A DNA stretch of 18,869 nt from Gammaproteobacteria bacterium (GTDB lineage: Bacteria; Pseudomonadota; Gammaproteobacteria; Enterobacterales; Alteromonadaceae): NCBI GenBank assembly GCA_027484495.1, contig JAIXSW010000195.1:1-18869 (forward strand). The letters run 5' to 3'. Every line of letters begins with the position of its first letter. Positions within the stretch are counted from its first letter, which is position 1. Positions 8,026 to 14,610 of this stretch are shown one piece after another. The notes beneath the pieces are model-generated. The model was not told the origin of the DNA, searched no databases, and worked only from the letters and a program-made list of their open reading frames with translations. The position numbers were made by a program, and so were the translations under genes.

Positions 8026-8703
8026 GTGGATCGCTACATAGAACTTATCAAGAATATGCCGGTTGACGAGCATTCCTTTACAACACGAAAGAGTACGTGG
8101 GCAAAATTTATCCAGAATGGAAAGCCGGCTTCACGTATTCTGTCAGAGATGTTCTCGGAAAAGAACGAGATTGAGTTATCTAGAGCTGATCTGTTCGCCC
8201 TAGCGAAGCAGAACGATTACCAGAGGCTCGCAATAGCCACTATTCTGTGGGGTTACCCTGCAGGCATGCGAGGAAATCACTTCGAGAATATTTCCAATGA
8301 ACTAGTTCTACTTGAAGAAATCCTCAAGGAAGCTGTACTGGGCATCGAAGATTGGGACGCGCACTACTCAAAGACGAAATCCATTCGTGGCCTAGGCCTA
8401 TCCACATACACCAAGTTTTTATATTTTTGCGGCGCGAAAGTAAAAACACTGCCTTGTGTAATCCTGGACCAGAGAATCATTGATGTGGTCAATAAGGGGG
8501 TGCTCTCTGGGTTGGGGTCATTGCATGGGGTTCGGACGTCCAACGCAAGCAAGAAATACTGCGACTATCTTAAGATTATTGACGAGGCATCAAAGAAATA
8601 TGGAGCCTCTCATGGTGGCGTAGAGATGTTCATATTCGCGTTCGGCCTCAACATTAAACCAGCGCCCAACCGTTCACTACTGGCGCTGACGAGCTGCGGC
8701 TAG
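8026..8703 (+). CDS. OGG-fold-like (8-oxoguanine DNA glycosylase fold) cassette protein
   Basis: 225 aa, cytoplasmic, first clear cassette gene. It resembles the protein group described as having the 8-oxoguanine DNA glycosylase OGG fold. An ILWGYPAGMRG segment lies at residues 73-83. RGLGLSTYTKFLYF at 121-134 looks like the helix-hairpin-helix region, and ILDQR at 146-150 offers Asp148 in a place suited to the catalytic Asp of HhH-GPD glycosylases. A role in damaged-base recognition or in defence is inference. The GTG at 8026 follows GGAGG at 8017-8021 with four bases between. About the last 12 residues are encoded by the attC site starting at 8664, so the ORF reads into the recombination site. 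The nearby ATG at 8015 is in another frame and ends at once. Confidence 0.6.
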   Translation: MDRYIELIKNMPVDEHSFTTRKSTWAKFIQNGKPASRILSEMFSEKNEIELSRADLFALAKQNDYQRLAIATILWGYPAGMRGNHFENISNELVLLEEILKEAVLGIEDWDAHYSKTKSIRGLGLSTYTKFLYFCGAKVKTLPCVILDQRIIDVVNKGVLSGLGSLHGVRTSNASKKYCDYLKIIDEASKKYGASHGGVEMFIFAFGLNIKPAPNRSLLALTSCG

Positions 8704-8719
8704 AGTTCAAACGTCGGAG
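8664..8719 (+). other. attC site, 56 bp, end of the OGG-like cassette
   Basis: R'' box GCCCAAC (8664-8670) and R' box GTCGGAG (8713-8719, one base off GTTRRRY). R'' is one base off the complement of the cassette start (GTTGGGA). The stop codon of the gene (TAG 8701-8703) lies near the right end of the site. Confidence 0.6.
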
Positions 8720-8724
8720 GCACA

Positions 8725-9255
8725 ATGAAATCGATAGCAGAAATCGACATTTTAGAAAGAGCACATAACCTAGGCGCAAAAACTCTTGGCGATGCTGCAG
8801 ATTCATTGCTACTTAGATGGCAGTCGGGATTGCGGGATAACGAAACATTCATTCGTCTGGCGTTTTTGTGTTGGTATTCACGTAGCGAACCCAACTGGTA
8901 CAACGGACTATCAGACATATTGCCGAGTGTTGACAAGCTCATCAACGAGTTAGGCGGGATATCCATCGTATCGGCGGAGTCAAAGTTTGTTCTTGCTGCA
9001 CTGGCTACAGGCTTTCCCTGGTGTTTGGGCGAGGAAAAACGTTGGACATGTTTGGCGAACGAACTGCCTGAAAATGCCCGCATTTTGGAGCCGAAGAGCG
9101 TTATATTCTCAGACTGGCGTTACGTCTTTGGCCTCCAAGAGGAGCGGACATCGTCTAGGCATGAATTGAGTTCTGAGTTCCATGCGCGGTTTGATGGTCG
9201 TGGGTACATGGGGATCTACTTACAGTCTGTTTTGGGCCGTCGTCTTGGCATCTAA
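8725..9255 (+). CDS. hypothetical cassette protein, 176 aa
   Basis: No family recognised. The protein is soluble-looking, with no signal peptide or membrane segment. It has an acidic helical N-terminus (residues 1-35, with AADSLLLRW) and several Trp/Cys residues in the centre (CWYSRSEPNWYNG, FPWCLGEEKRW). The pattern is that of a small globular, perhaps immunity- or antitoxin-like protein; function unknown. The ATG at 8725 follows GGAGG at 8716-8720, inside the R' end of the preceding attC. The stop TAA (9253-9255) sits in ATCTAAC, the expected form of an R'' box, but no good R' box follows. The cassette end therefore looks damaged, next to the reverse-strand mipA. Confidence 0.6.
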   Translation: MKSIAEIDILERAHNLGAKTLGDAADSLLLRWQSGLRDNETFIRLAFLCWYSRSEPNWYNGLSDILPSVDKLINELGGISIVSAESKFVLAALATGFPWCLGEEKRWTCLANELPENARILEPKSVIFSDWRYVFGLQEERTSSRHELSSEFHARFDGRGYMGIYLQSVLGRRLGI

Positions 9256-9364
9256 CATGAGCAGAGCGTCGTTGCCTGTTTGTCGTGGTGAACCCACTAA
9301 CTTCAATCACACTAGTTTTTTACCGGCAACGGCGCAGCTGCTCTTCGTCGCTACTGCACACTGT

Positions 9365-10192
9365 TTAGAACAAATAAATAAACCCGACGCCGATTTCGGC
9401 TTCATAGCTACTGCGCGCGATTGGGCTATCGCGCACTTCGCTGCCAAAATACTCATACAGTGCTTCGCCATAAATCTGCCAATGGTCATCGACAAAATGG
9501 CGGAAATTGTAATTGATGCCTACGGAGCGTAAGCCACCGCTGAGGTCGGTTTGTTTGAGGCCGGATGCCATCGCCTGGGCTGCGGTGATGCCAAAACCTT
9601 TATTGGCGTATTCGCTGTCGTGAGCAACTACGACCACATTCACTTCAGAACCGGAACCATCGTTTTGGCTGCCAAAACGGCGACCGACGCCAAACAGGCC
9701 AAGATTGCCGTCAGCACCGGTGACGACCCGAGCGACCAGCCAATAACGCCAATCGGCATCGAAGGCGCGACGCGCCTGCAGCACCAGTTCAGCGCCTTCT
9801 TTTTGCTCACCGAGCCCGAGCAAATGGCCATCGTCGGAGTCACTTTCTTTGCGCCCTTCATCGAAGCCGATCAGGGCCTCGAATAACCAGGTGTTGGCAC
9901 GCACACCACGCCAGCCGAGCGCTTCACCGGCAAAAAAGTAAACATCGTCGCCCTGACGCCATTGCAGTCCGCCTGCAGGCTCGATTTCCAGGCCGAATTC
10001 GTCAGAACCTTCGTAGGCTGTTTCATATTCAACGCCAAAGCCAAGTCCTAGGCTCCAGCCGTCCTTGCCTTTGGAGAAGTCGTCGACGGACGGTAAGGGC
10101 ACCAATGCAGTGTTGCTGTCCTGTGCCAAGGCGGCTTGGCTGCAAAGCGCCGGGATCAGCAGTGCAAACAGCAAAGTGGTAAGTTTTTTCAT
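9365..10192 (-). CDS. MipA/OmpV family outer membrane protein
   Basis: 275-aa outer membrane beta-barrel of the MipA/OmpV family. Seen: a signal peptide MKKLTTLLFALLIPALCSQA with cleavage expected after ALA at residue 23, then alternating beta strands, FGVEYETAYEGSDEF near the start of the barrel, GLGVG-like turn segments, and a terminal Phe (FIYLF), the usual signal for BAM insertion. Family members have been described as murein-synthesis scaffolds or general porin-like proteins; the role here is unknown. The start at 10192 gives the signal peptide and has AGGA about 11 bases upstream; the frame is open further to 10447 but without sense. It is the only complete minus-strand gene among the cassettes and is divergent from the xre-res pair. 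Its GC-rich codon use resembles the core genes rather than the cassettes. Confidence 0.85.
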   Translation of the reverse strand: MKKLTTLLFALLIPALCSQAALAQDSNTALVPLPSVDDFSKGKDGWSLGLGFGVEYETAYEGSDEFGLEIEPAGGLQWRQGDDVYFFAGEALGWRGVRANTWLFEALIGFDEGRKESDSDDGHLLGLGEQKEGAELVLQARRAFDADWRYWLVARVVTGADGNLGLFGVGRRFGSQNDGSGSEVNVVVVAHDSEYANKGFGITAAQAMASGLKQTDLSGGLRSVGINYNFRHFVDDHWQIYGEALYEYFGSEVRDSPIARSSYEAEIGVGFIYLF

Positions 10193-10418
10193 CTGGATTT
10201 TTCCTGGCTGTGATGGAAAGGTTCGGGGGCTCCATACAAGGTTATTACTTGATCCGCCAATGTACAGATCAGATGCCGCCACTTTTTTGGTGGACGCGCC
10301 GTGCGCCCGGGTTGAACAAAACCTGCAGCAGGGCACCACCGATTTTTCCTTAATGGCCAGGGGTGGAAGCCCGCGCGAAGTGTTGCTTGCAGAGAACCTG
10401 CGTAAGTGAATGTCACGA
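10193..10418. other. intergenic region between mipA and xre
   Basis: 226 bases that should hold the mipA promoter on the minus strand. There is a short hairpin CCAC/GTGG around 10280-10295 and a CCTGCAGCAGG near-palindrome at about 10320. No confident promoter hexamers were found. No gene. Confidence 0.4.
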
Positions 10419-10455
10419 ACATCAATTTGATTTGCTGTGTAAATCAAATTGATGT
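10419..10455. promoter_or_regulatory. perfect 15+15 bp palindrome, probable operator of xre-res
   Basis: ACATCAATTTGATTT (10419-10433) and AAATCAAATTGATGT (10441-10455) are exact inverted copies around GCTGTGT. It lies 31 bases upstream of the antitoxin start. Xre-RES operons are autoregulated by the antitoxin-toxin complex binding palindromes at their promoter, so this is the likely operator. It could also act on the divergent mipA. Confidence 0.75.
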
Positions 10456-10486
10456 ACCTTCAAGGTATGCAAACCGGAGGTGAACC

Positions 10487-10969
10487 ATGGCCGCGTCCTA
10501 CCAAACCACACCCAGTCAAACTGCTCTCAGTCAAACCACGTCCAGTCAGGCAAAGACCAATCAAACAGTGTCCGACGCCTGTGCTGTATCCACCGCAGTT
10601 TTTGAGAACAAACGCAGTTATCTGCAGCTGGTACGCGACGGCGTTTCCGGCGACAAAGTCAAAACCCTGCTGCAATGGCTGCCCGAATTAAAGCCCGTAT
10701 TGGTCATTGCGTTGTCGATCAGCGCCGCCAATATCAGCCGCCTGTATAAAGGCACTTTACCCAGTCATCAGGCCGAGCCGGTGCTGGATATCCTGCAATT
10801 GATTTGCCGCGCTGAACAGCTGTTTGGCACAGAGATGGCGCGGCAGTGGCTCAATAGCCCGATGCCGGCGTTATCCGGCGACAAACCTATCGCCTTATTT
10901 GACAGTTTTGTTGGCCGTAAAATGGTTGCCGACGTGCTGCAAGCCATCGAATTTGGTGACTTCAGCTGA
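10487..10969 (+). CDS. Xre/MbcA/ParS-type antitoxin (DUF2384)
   Basis: 160-aa antitoxin of a RES-Xre type II toxin-antitoxin module. Residues about 40-110 form the helical DNA-binding part (LSISAANISRLYKG resembles the HTH). Residues about 126-160 form the toxin-binding DUF2384 domain (KPIALFDSFVGRKMVADVLQ, ending in the typical IEFGDFS). The first 35 residues are a low-complexity Ser/Thr/Gln/Asn stretch with repeated SQT units, mirrored in DNA by repeated CAGTCAAAC-like units; this is not usual for the family and is probably disordered. The start ATG at 10487 has a strong GGAGGTG at 10476-10482. Its stop TGA overlaps the toxin ATG by one base, so synthesis is coupled, antitoxin first. It probably represses its own promoter via the palindrome at 10419-10455. 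Confidence 0.9.
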   Translation: MAASYQTTPSQTALSQTTSSQAKTNQTVSDACAVSTAVFENKRSYLQLVRDGVSGDKVKTLLQWLPELKPVLVIALSISAANISRLYKGTLPSHQAEPVLDILQLICRAEQLFGTEMARQWLNSPMPALSGDKPIALFDSFVGRKMVADVLQAIEFGDFS

Positions 10970-11445
10970 TGCAGCTGTACCGCATTTGCCCGGAAGCCTT
11001 TCTGGAGAATTTCAGTGGCGAAGGCGCCAGTTTTAAAAGTGGTGGCCGCTGGAATCAACCCGGCCAGCGTGTGCTGTATTTCGCCAGCTCTGCCGCAGTG
11101 GCGATGCTGGAAGTGGCCAATTATCTGCCGTCGCCGCGCTTTGTGCCGAAAAGCTATCGGCTTGGGCAATATCAACTACCGGATGCGCTGGTCAGCCGGT
11201 TTCAGGGCGCTATGCCGACCGACTGGGACAGTTTTCCGTATCCGGTCAGCACTCAACAACTCGGTAGCGACTGGCTACACAGCCAACAAAATGTGTTGCT
11301 GGAACTGCCCAGCGTGACAGTGCCGCCGGGCCTTGGCAGCATCCTGCTATTTAACGCCAGCCACTCCGACGCCGCACAGCTGCGCTTACAGCAAGTATTC
11401 CACGATATCTACAACCCACGGCTGTTTGCCGGCATGGGGATATAA
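10969..11445 (+). CDS. RES domain toxin (NAD+-degrading)
   Basis: 158-aa RES domain protein, the toxin of the pair. Characterised family members (Pseudomonas Res, Mycobacterium MbcT) deplete cellular NAD+. Seen: Arg5 in LYR, GGRWN at residues 25-29, VLYFASSAAVAMLEV at 35-49 with Tyr37 and Glu48, and Ser131 in LLFNASHSDAAQLR, the conserved Arg, Tyr, Glu and Ser that name and serve the active site. The C-terminus YNPRLFAG is also typical. All key residues are present, so it should be active. The start overlaps the antitoxin stop (TGATG). Toxin-antitoxin pairs are frequent in chromosomal cassette arrays and can stabilise them. Confidence 0.92.
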   Translation: MQLYRICPEAFLENFSGEGASFKSGGRWNQPGQRVLYFASSAAVAMLEVANYLPSPRFVPKSYRLGQYQLPDALVSRFQGAMPTDWDSFPYPVSTQQLGSDWLHSQQNVLLELPSVTVPPGLGSILLFNASHSDAAQLRLQQVFHDIYNPRLFAGMGI

Positions 11446-11711
11446 AGCGGGTTGAATGCCTGCAAGTTTCAATAAGGCAACTGGCATCAAGCCGGCTAAG
11501 GTTGCCGACCGCCACTTGTAATTCAAAAACGCAGCCAAAGCAGTTTCCTCCGCGCAGCAATTCCGACCTGTGAAATGTAAATTAAATGTTTGGCGCGAGA
11601 TCAACGGCGCCACGCCCGCTTTCGCATTTTACAAAGCGTGCAATAGCGGCAAAGGGTTGAGAACTGTATCTTTTTTCGGTAGTGTTGATGGATGTAAAAA
11701 AAATATTAAAG
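11446..11711. other. non-coding stretch after the RES toxin
   Basis: About 270 bases without a credible gene, RNA or clear terminator. Short open frames occur on the minus strand but lack ribosome binding sites and family resemblance. The sequence becomes AT-rich towards 11660-11720, with an eight-base A-run at 11697-11704. Confidence 0.4.
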
Positions 11712-11763
11712 GCACAACGCAGGGTTAAAAGCGGGCGTTTTGCATTTGATTAATATGTTAGGT
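11712..11763 (+). other. putative attC, 52 bp, before the 68-aa cassette
   Basis: The R' box GTTAGGT (11757-11763) is a good match, and its last six bases complement the R'' of the following cassette (ACCTAAC at 11990). The left box GCACAAC (11712-11718) is a plausible R''. An inner AAAAGCG/GCGTTTT pairing is visible. The right border is firm, the left is a guess. Confidence 0.5.
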
Positions 11764-11788
11764 CTAATTACTAAGAAGCAGGATTGTG

Positions 11789-11995
11789 ATGTCCACAGAA
11801 TCAGAACTAAAAAAATCCCATCCCATATCAGGTTTAGTTGACGGTTGGTTTTTCAGGTTACGTGAACAGTCCGCAGGAGTTTTCTTCTGTGAAGGTAAAG
11901 ATCTAACAGGGCGTAGTGTTTCTTGCACAGGCACTGACGAGCAGGAACTTTTATCTCGGTGCGCAAAAGATGCTAAATCACTTGCCACGACCTAA
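11789..11995 (+). CDS. hypothetical small cassette protein, 68 aa
   Basis: No family recognised. It is a soluble 68-aa protein with a compact, beta-rich look: HPISGLVDGWFFRLREQSAGVFFCEGKDLTGRSVSCTG then a short helix DEQELLSRCAKDAKSLA. Three Cys are spread over the chain with no metal-binding spacing. The ATG at 11789 is five bases after AGGA (11780-11783), better placed than the GTG three bases earlier. The stop TAA lies within the R'' box ACCTAAC of its attC, the regular design of cassette genes. Confidence 0.65.
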   Translation: MSTESELKKSHPISGLVDGWFFRLREQSAGVFFCEGKDLTGRSVSCTGTDEQELLSRCAKDAKSLATT

Positions 11996-12073
11996 CAAGT
12001 TGCTGTTGGTCGCCCCTGCGGGGCTGGGACGTCCAACGCAGCGCGTTGTCCGCCCCAAAGCAAAACGTTAGGC
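11990..12073 (+). other. attC site, 84 bp
   Basis: R'' ACCTAAC (11990-11996, contains the stop codon) and R' GTTAGGC (12067-12073). R'' is the exact complement of G plus the first six bases of its own cassette. Inner pairings are GCCCC/GGGGC and GTTGG/CCAAC. Confidence 0.88.
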
Positions 12074-12078
12074 ACTAC

Positions 12079-12435
12079 ATGCGTAGAGAAATCGCTTTTG
12101 TAATTGCAGAGGTTTTGTCACTCCTTCCGGGAGCTTTGATTAGTACTTTTGATGATGGTCGAGCGCAGTATGGTTACACGCTCTTGTTGGTTGGTTTACC
12201 TTTCTATTGCCTTGGTGTAACTCTTTTTCTGCTTCCGATATTTAGCTTGATTGAACGCCGTAAATCACTCTCGTGGTCGACTTATCTAACCACTGCGCTA
12301 CTTATAGCATCGTTTATATTTGTGCTTGTGTGGTTTGCTGAAGTAGGCATTGTCGGTTCGTTAGCTATAGCGGTCAGTGTCAGTACAGCTTTTATGCTTA
12401 CAGCTTGGTTCACGGTCGCATTGAAACGCGCCTAA
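12079..12435 (+). CDS. four-helix membrane protein, 118 aa, cassette-borne
   Basis: Unknown function; inner-membrane protein by composition. Four hydrophobic segments are visible at about residues 5-21, 30-54, 66-85 and 88-112, with the basic loop ERRKS after the second and a short basic tail KRA. The ATG at 12079 lies six bases after the attC R' box. The frame is open upstream to 12046, but that part is attC sequence and cannot be coding. There is no clear ribosome binding site, which is common in cassettes and points to translation from a short or leaderless message. The stop lies in R'' GCCTAAC. First of three consecutive membrane-protein cassettes. Confidence 0.72.
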   Translation: MRREIAFVIAEVLSLLPGALISTFDDGRAQYGYTLLLVGLPFYCLGVTLFLLPIFSLIERRKSLSWSTYLTTALLIASFIFVLVWFAEVGIVGSLAIAVSVSTAFMLTAWFTVALKRA

Positions 12436-12519
12436 CAAGTTGCTCAAGTTTACTCCGCCAGCAAATGCTGGCTCCGCGGGACTGTCGCGTGGCGCCAGCC
12501 CCTTAGCAAATCGTTATGT
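12430..12519 (+). other. attC site, 90 bp
   Basis: R'' GCCTAAC (12430-12436) with the stop codon inside and R' GTTATGT (12513-12519). R'' exactly complements the start of its own cassette (GTTAGGC at 12067). An inner hairpin CCAGC/GCTGG is centred near 12465. Confidence 0.88.
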
Positions 12520-12528
12520 GTGGTCTAC

Positions 12529-12783
12529 ATGAATTACCCAAGCAAAAATGATGTAAAAAAAGTCAGAACCTTATTCCGGTTTTTGTCAGCATTTATTTTA
12601 TTGTGCAGTCTTCTGGCTGGTATCAATGTAATGTTTGTTCTAGTAATGGATCCACTTGAGCCAGCCATTTTATACGGTGTCGCCGTCGTGGGGATTATGT
12701 TGCATGTATCAGGAAGCGTGGCATGTACAGGGTATGCTCCAAAGTATTTGTTGTTCGCCCATGGTTCAAAGTACAACACATAA
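12529..12783 (+). CDS. two-helix small membrane protein, 84 aa, cassette-borne
   Basis: Unknown function. A basic N-terminus (KNDVKKVR) precedes a long hydrophobic helix at about residues 16-41 and a second at about 46-68, then a short polar tail with several Lys and aromatic residues. This suggests a small inner-membrane hairpin protein. The ATG at 12529 is ten bases after the R' box; a GTG at 12520, in frame, is an alternative start. No strong ribosome binding site. The stop is inside the R'' box ACATAAC. Confidence 0.65.
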   Translation: MNYPSKNDVKKVRTLFRFLSAFILLCSLLAGINVMFVLVMDPLEPAILYGVAVVGIMLHVSGSVACTGYAPKYLLFAHGSKYNT

Positions 12784-12857
12784 CAAGGCGTGGCATTCGG
12801 GGCCTGCGGCCTCTGCGACGCTCACCAAGGTTCGCGCGCGTGCGCTTATAGTTAGCT
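12778..12857 (+). other. attC site, 80 bp (shared-core subtype)
   Basis: R'' ACATAAC (12778-12784) and R' GTTAGCT (12851-12857). R'' exactly complements its own cassette start (GTTATGT at 12513). The right arm at 12815-12846 contains the GCTCACCAAGGTTCGCGCGC core also seen near 16741, 17453 and, altered, 7976. Confidence 0.88.
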
Positions 12858-12874
12858 TAGCTGCATAGAGATTT

Positions 12875-13240
12875 ATGTCTGAACAAAAATATCCATTGAG
12901 GGAAGGAAAACTGTATTGGCTGTTAGGCGGTGATATTTTTTGGTATCACTTCCAAATGTCTTTTTTGAAAATCCTACTTGGTAGTCAGCTGTTCTTGGTT
13001 GTTGTTTTAAATCTAACCCTGTGGTTGCTTGGCACAAAAGTCACATTGTTTTTAGGCATTGTTTATTTGGTAGGTGTTTTAGCTGCAATCTATTTTCTTC
13101 GCCAAAATGTTCAGTTGCATCATTTAGTGTTTCGCGAAAAATCAAAAATAAGTGATGCATGGGTTCTCAATTTTATCGCGTTAATTTCGTCGTTTATGCT
13201 GTTTGTCAGCCTATGGTCGCTTTTTAAACCAGTTAGCTAA
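12875..13240 (+). CDS. three-helix membrane protein, 121 aa, cassette-borne
   Basis: Unknown function. Hydrophobic helices are visible at about residues 30-53, 56-75 and 95-117. The N-terminus (MSEQKYPLREGKLYWLLGG) is amphipathic, and the polar loop between helices 2 and 3 carries RQNVQLHHLVFREKSK. The ATG at 12875 is 17 bases after R'; only a weak AGAG (12867-12870) precedes it. The stop TAA lies in R'' AGCTAAC. Third membrane cassette in a row; the three share no obvious sequence similarity. Confidence 0.7.
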   Translation: MSEQKYPLREGKLYWLLGGDIFWYHFQMSFLKILLGSQLFLVVVLNLTLWLLGTKVTLFLGIVYLVGVLAAIYFLRQNVQLHHLVFREKSKISDAWVLNFIALISSFMLFVSLWSLFKPVS

Positions 13241-13327
13241 CAAGCAAATGTTAATCGCCCATGCTGCGCATGGGCTGCGACGGCAAAACGCATGCGCGTT
13301 TTCCCGCGCTAAATTTGGTAGTTATCT
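13235..13327 (+). other. attC site, 93 bp
   Basis: R'' AGCTAAC (13235-13241) and R' GTTATCT (13321-13327). R'' exactly complements its own cassette start (GTTAGCT at 12851). Two inner hairpins are visible: GCCCATGC/GCATGGGC and AAAACGC/GCGTTTT. Confidence 0.88.
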
Positions 13328-13337
13328 TTAGGAGCGT

Positions 13338-14018
13338 ATGGAACTGAAAGTGCAGACACCGCAACAGAACCTTGGTACTCCGTCGGTCGCAGAGGTCGTT
13401 AGCGACATAGCCCTAATGCTCAAAAGGCTTCAAAGAAACGTGGTCATCGGCATCTCAGGGCGTGGAGGGGCTGGGAAGTCCACAGTTGTAGAAGAATTGC
13501 GCACGAGGCTTTACGACTGGTCTGTCGAACCGTTAGTGCTTCACGTTGACGACTTTGTTTTTCCAAAGGCGGTTCGGGATGCAAATCCTGACCGAGCGAA
13601 GGCGAGGTACTATGAGTCCTATGACTTTGCGACGCTCTTCGATAGGGTGCTTCGTCCGATGAAAAACTCGGCCTCCTACGTGGCTGAAGTTCCAGTGCTC
13701 GACCGAGCCGAAGACCGCCAGGTCCCACGCCGGATCGCAATGTCAGGTCCGAATGTGGTGCTAATCGAGGGAGTTCAGCTTTTCCGCCGGGCGGCAGAGG
13801 ACATCTTTGATCGCCGAATCTGGATCGAGGTTCCATTTGAAGTTGGGTTGCAACGAGCTCTTGCTCGGCAGAACCATTTAGGGGTCCCGATGACGGAAGA
13901 GCAAAAGCGGAGTCAGTATGTGGACTGGTCTACTGCTGGATATTTACTGTACGAGAAGCGTGATGCACCTCGGGAGCGCGCTCATATAATCATAGACGGC
14001 AGTAAACCGTGGTACTGA
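13338..14018 (+). CDS. P-loop kinase of the uridine kinase/phosphoribulokinase group
   Basis: 226-aa cytoplasmic P-loop protein. The Walker A motif is at residues 41-48 in GISGRGGAGKST. HVDDF at 69-73 provides the acidic pair that binds Mg and substrate in uridine-kinase-like enzymes. RARYYESYDF follows, where the family has its substrate-binding (Y/D)-rich loop, then VVLIEGVQLF and the basic lid region ERQxxR-like LARQNHLG. This points to phosphorylation of a nucleoside or other small molecule by NTP; the substrate is unknown, and drug modification is possible but unproven. The ATG at 13338 is only three bases after AGGAG (13330-13334). The TGA stop ends three bases before its attC. Confidence 0.78.
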   Translation: MELKVQTPQQNLGTPSVAEVVSDIALMLKRLQRNVVIGISGRGGAGKSTVVEELRTRLYDWSVEPLVLHVDDFVFPKAVRDANPDRAKARYYESYDFATLFDRVLRPMKNSASYVAEVPVLDRAEDRQVPRRIAMSGPNVVLIEGVQLFRRAAEDIFDRRIWIEVPFEVGLQRALARQNHLGVPMTEEQKRSQYVDWSTAGYLLYEKRDAPRERAHIIIDGSKPWY

Positions 14019-14020
14019 GG

Positions 14021-14078
14021 AGATAACTTCAGCCTCGTGCCGGACGGCTTCCGCCACCGCACAGCCAAACCGTTAGGT
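14021..14078 (+). other. attC site, 58 bp
   Basis: R'' AGATAAC (14021-14027) and R' GTTAGGT (14072-14078). R'' exactly complements the start of the kinase cassette (GTTATCT at 13321). Short form of attC. Confidence 0.85.
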
Positions 14079-14085
14079 GTAGACA

Positions 14086-14610
14086 ATGTCTGTAATGAAA
14101 AACAAGCATATTGAAGTCTTTGTTGAATACTTGAAGTTACTCTCGCGCTTACTCGAAAAGATCGAGGAACATGTTGGTGGTGATGAAAGGATCCTCCATG
14201 AAAGACTGAGTCCTGATATGTTCCCTCTATGTGTGCAAGTAGAGATTGTGGCAAGTTTCGCCTTAAGGTCCTGTTGTCCTATTGCGGGCGTCAAAGTCAA
14301 TTCGTACTCCCGTGAGGTGAAGTCTTTTGCAAATCTGAGGGCTCAACTTGAGGATACATGCAACTCCATCACAAGTTTGGATGACAAGCACAGCAACCTT
14401 GAAGCAGTCATTGAAGATATGGCTGGCCCGGTGCCAATCTCAATGAAAGCAGAGGATTTTCTCATGCGTTTTGCGTATCCAAATTTCTATTTCCACCTGG
14501 GTATGGTGTATGCCATTGCTCGCTCTCGGGGCGTACCTCTGACAAAAGGGGATTTTGATGGGCTTCATCAGTATCCTCCAGGCTTTTCATTTGAGCGTAG
14601 TGGCGCCTGA
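14086..14610 (+). CDS. DUF1993 domain protein
   Basis: 174 aa, soluble, helical. It matches the DUF1993 pattern: an N-terminal helix EVFVEYLKLLSRLLEKIEEHV, then RLSPDMFPLCVQVEIVASFALRS with the conserved Pro-Asp-Met-Phe-Pro type motif, and a C-terminal FAYPNFYFHLGMVYAIARSRGVPLTKGDFDG with the PNF-FH and GVPL-K-DF signatures. Members belong to the DinB/YfiT-like four-helix fold; no biochemical role is established that I know of. The ATG at 14086 is eight bases after R', with only weak GGTG upstream; the ATG at 14095 is an alternative. The stop is inside R'' GCCTGAC. Confidence 0.82.
   Translation: MSVMKNKHIEVFVEYLKLLSRLLEKIEEHVGGDERILHERLSPDMFPLCVQVEIVASFALRSCCPIAGVKVNSYSREVKSFANLRAQLEDTCNSITSLDDKHSNLEAVIEDMAGPVPISMKAEDFLMRFAYPNFYFHLGMVYAIARSRGVPLTKGDFDGLHQYPPGFSFERSGA

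Noticed and set aside
7673..8041. 122-aa + strand open frame before the first cassette
   Set aside because: No ribosome binding site, odd composition, no family resemblance, and it runs through the attC-like sequence and past the better GTG start at 8026.
9182..10409. Several + strand open frames opposite mipA
   Set aside because: They are shadows of the mipA coding frame; the minus-strand protein has a signal peptide, barrel pattern and terminal Phe.
12046..12078. N-terminal extension of the four-helix membrane protein
   Set aside because: The frame is open by chance within the attC site; the cassette itself begins at 12068.
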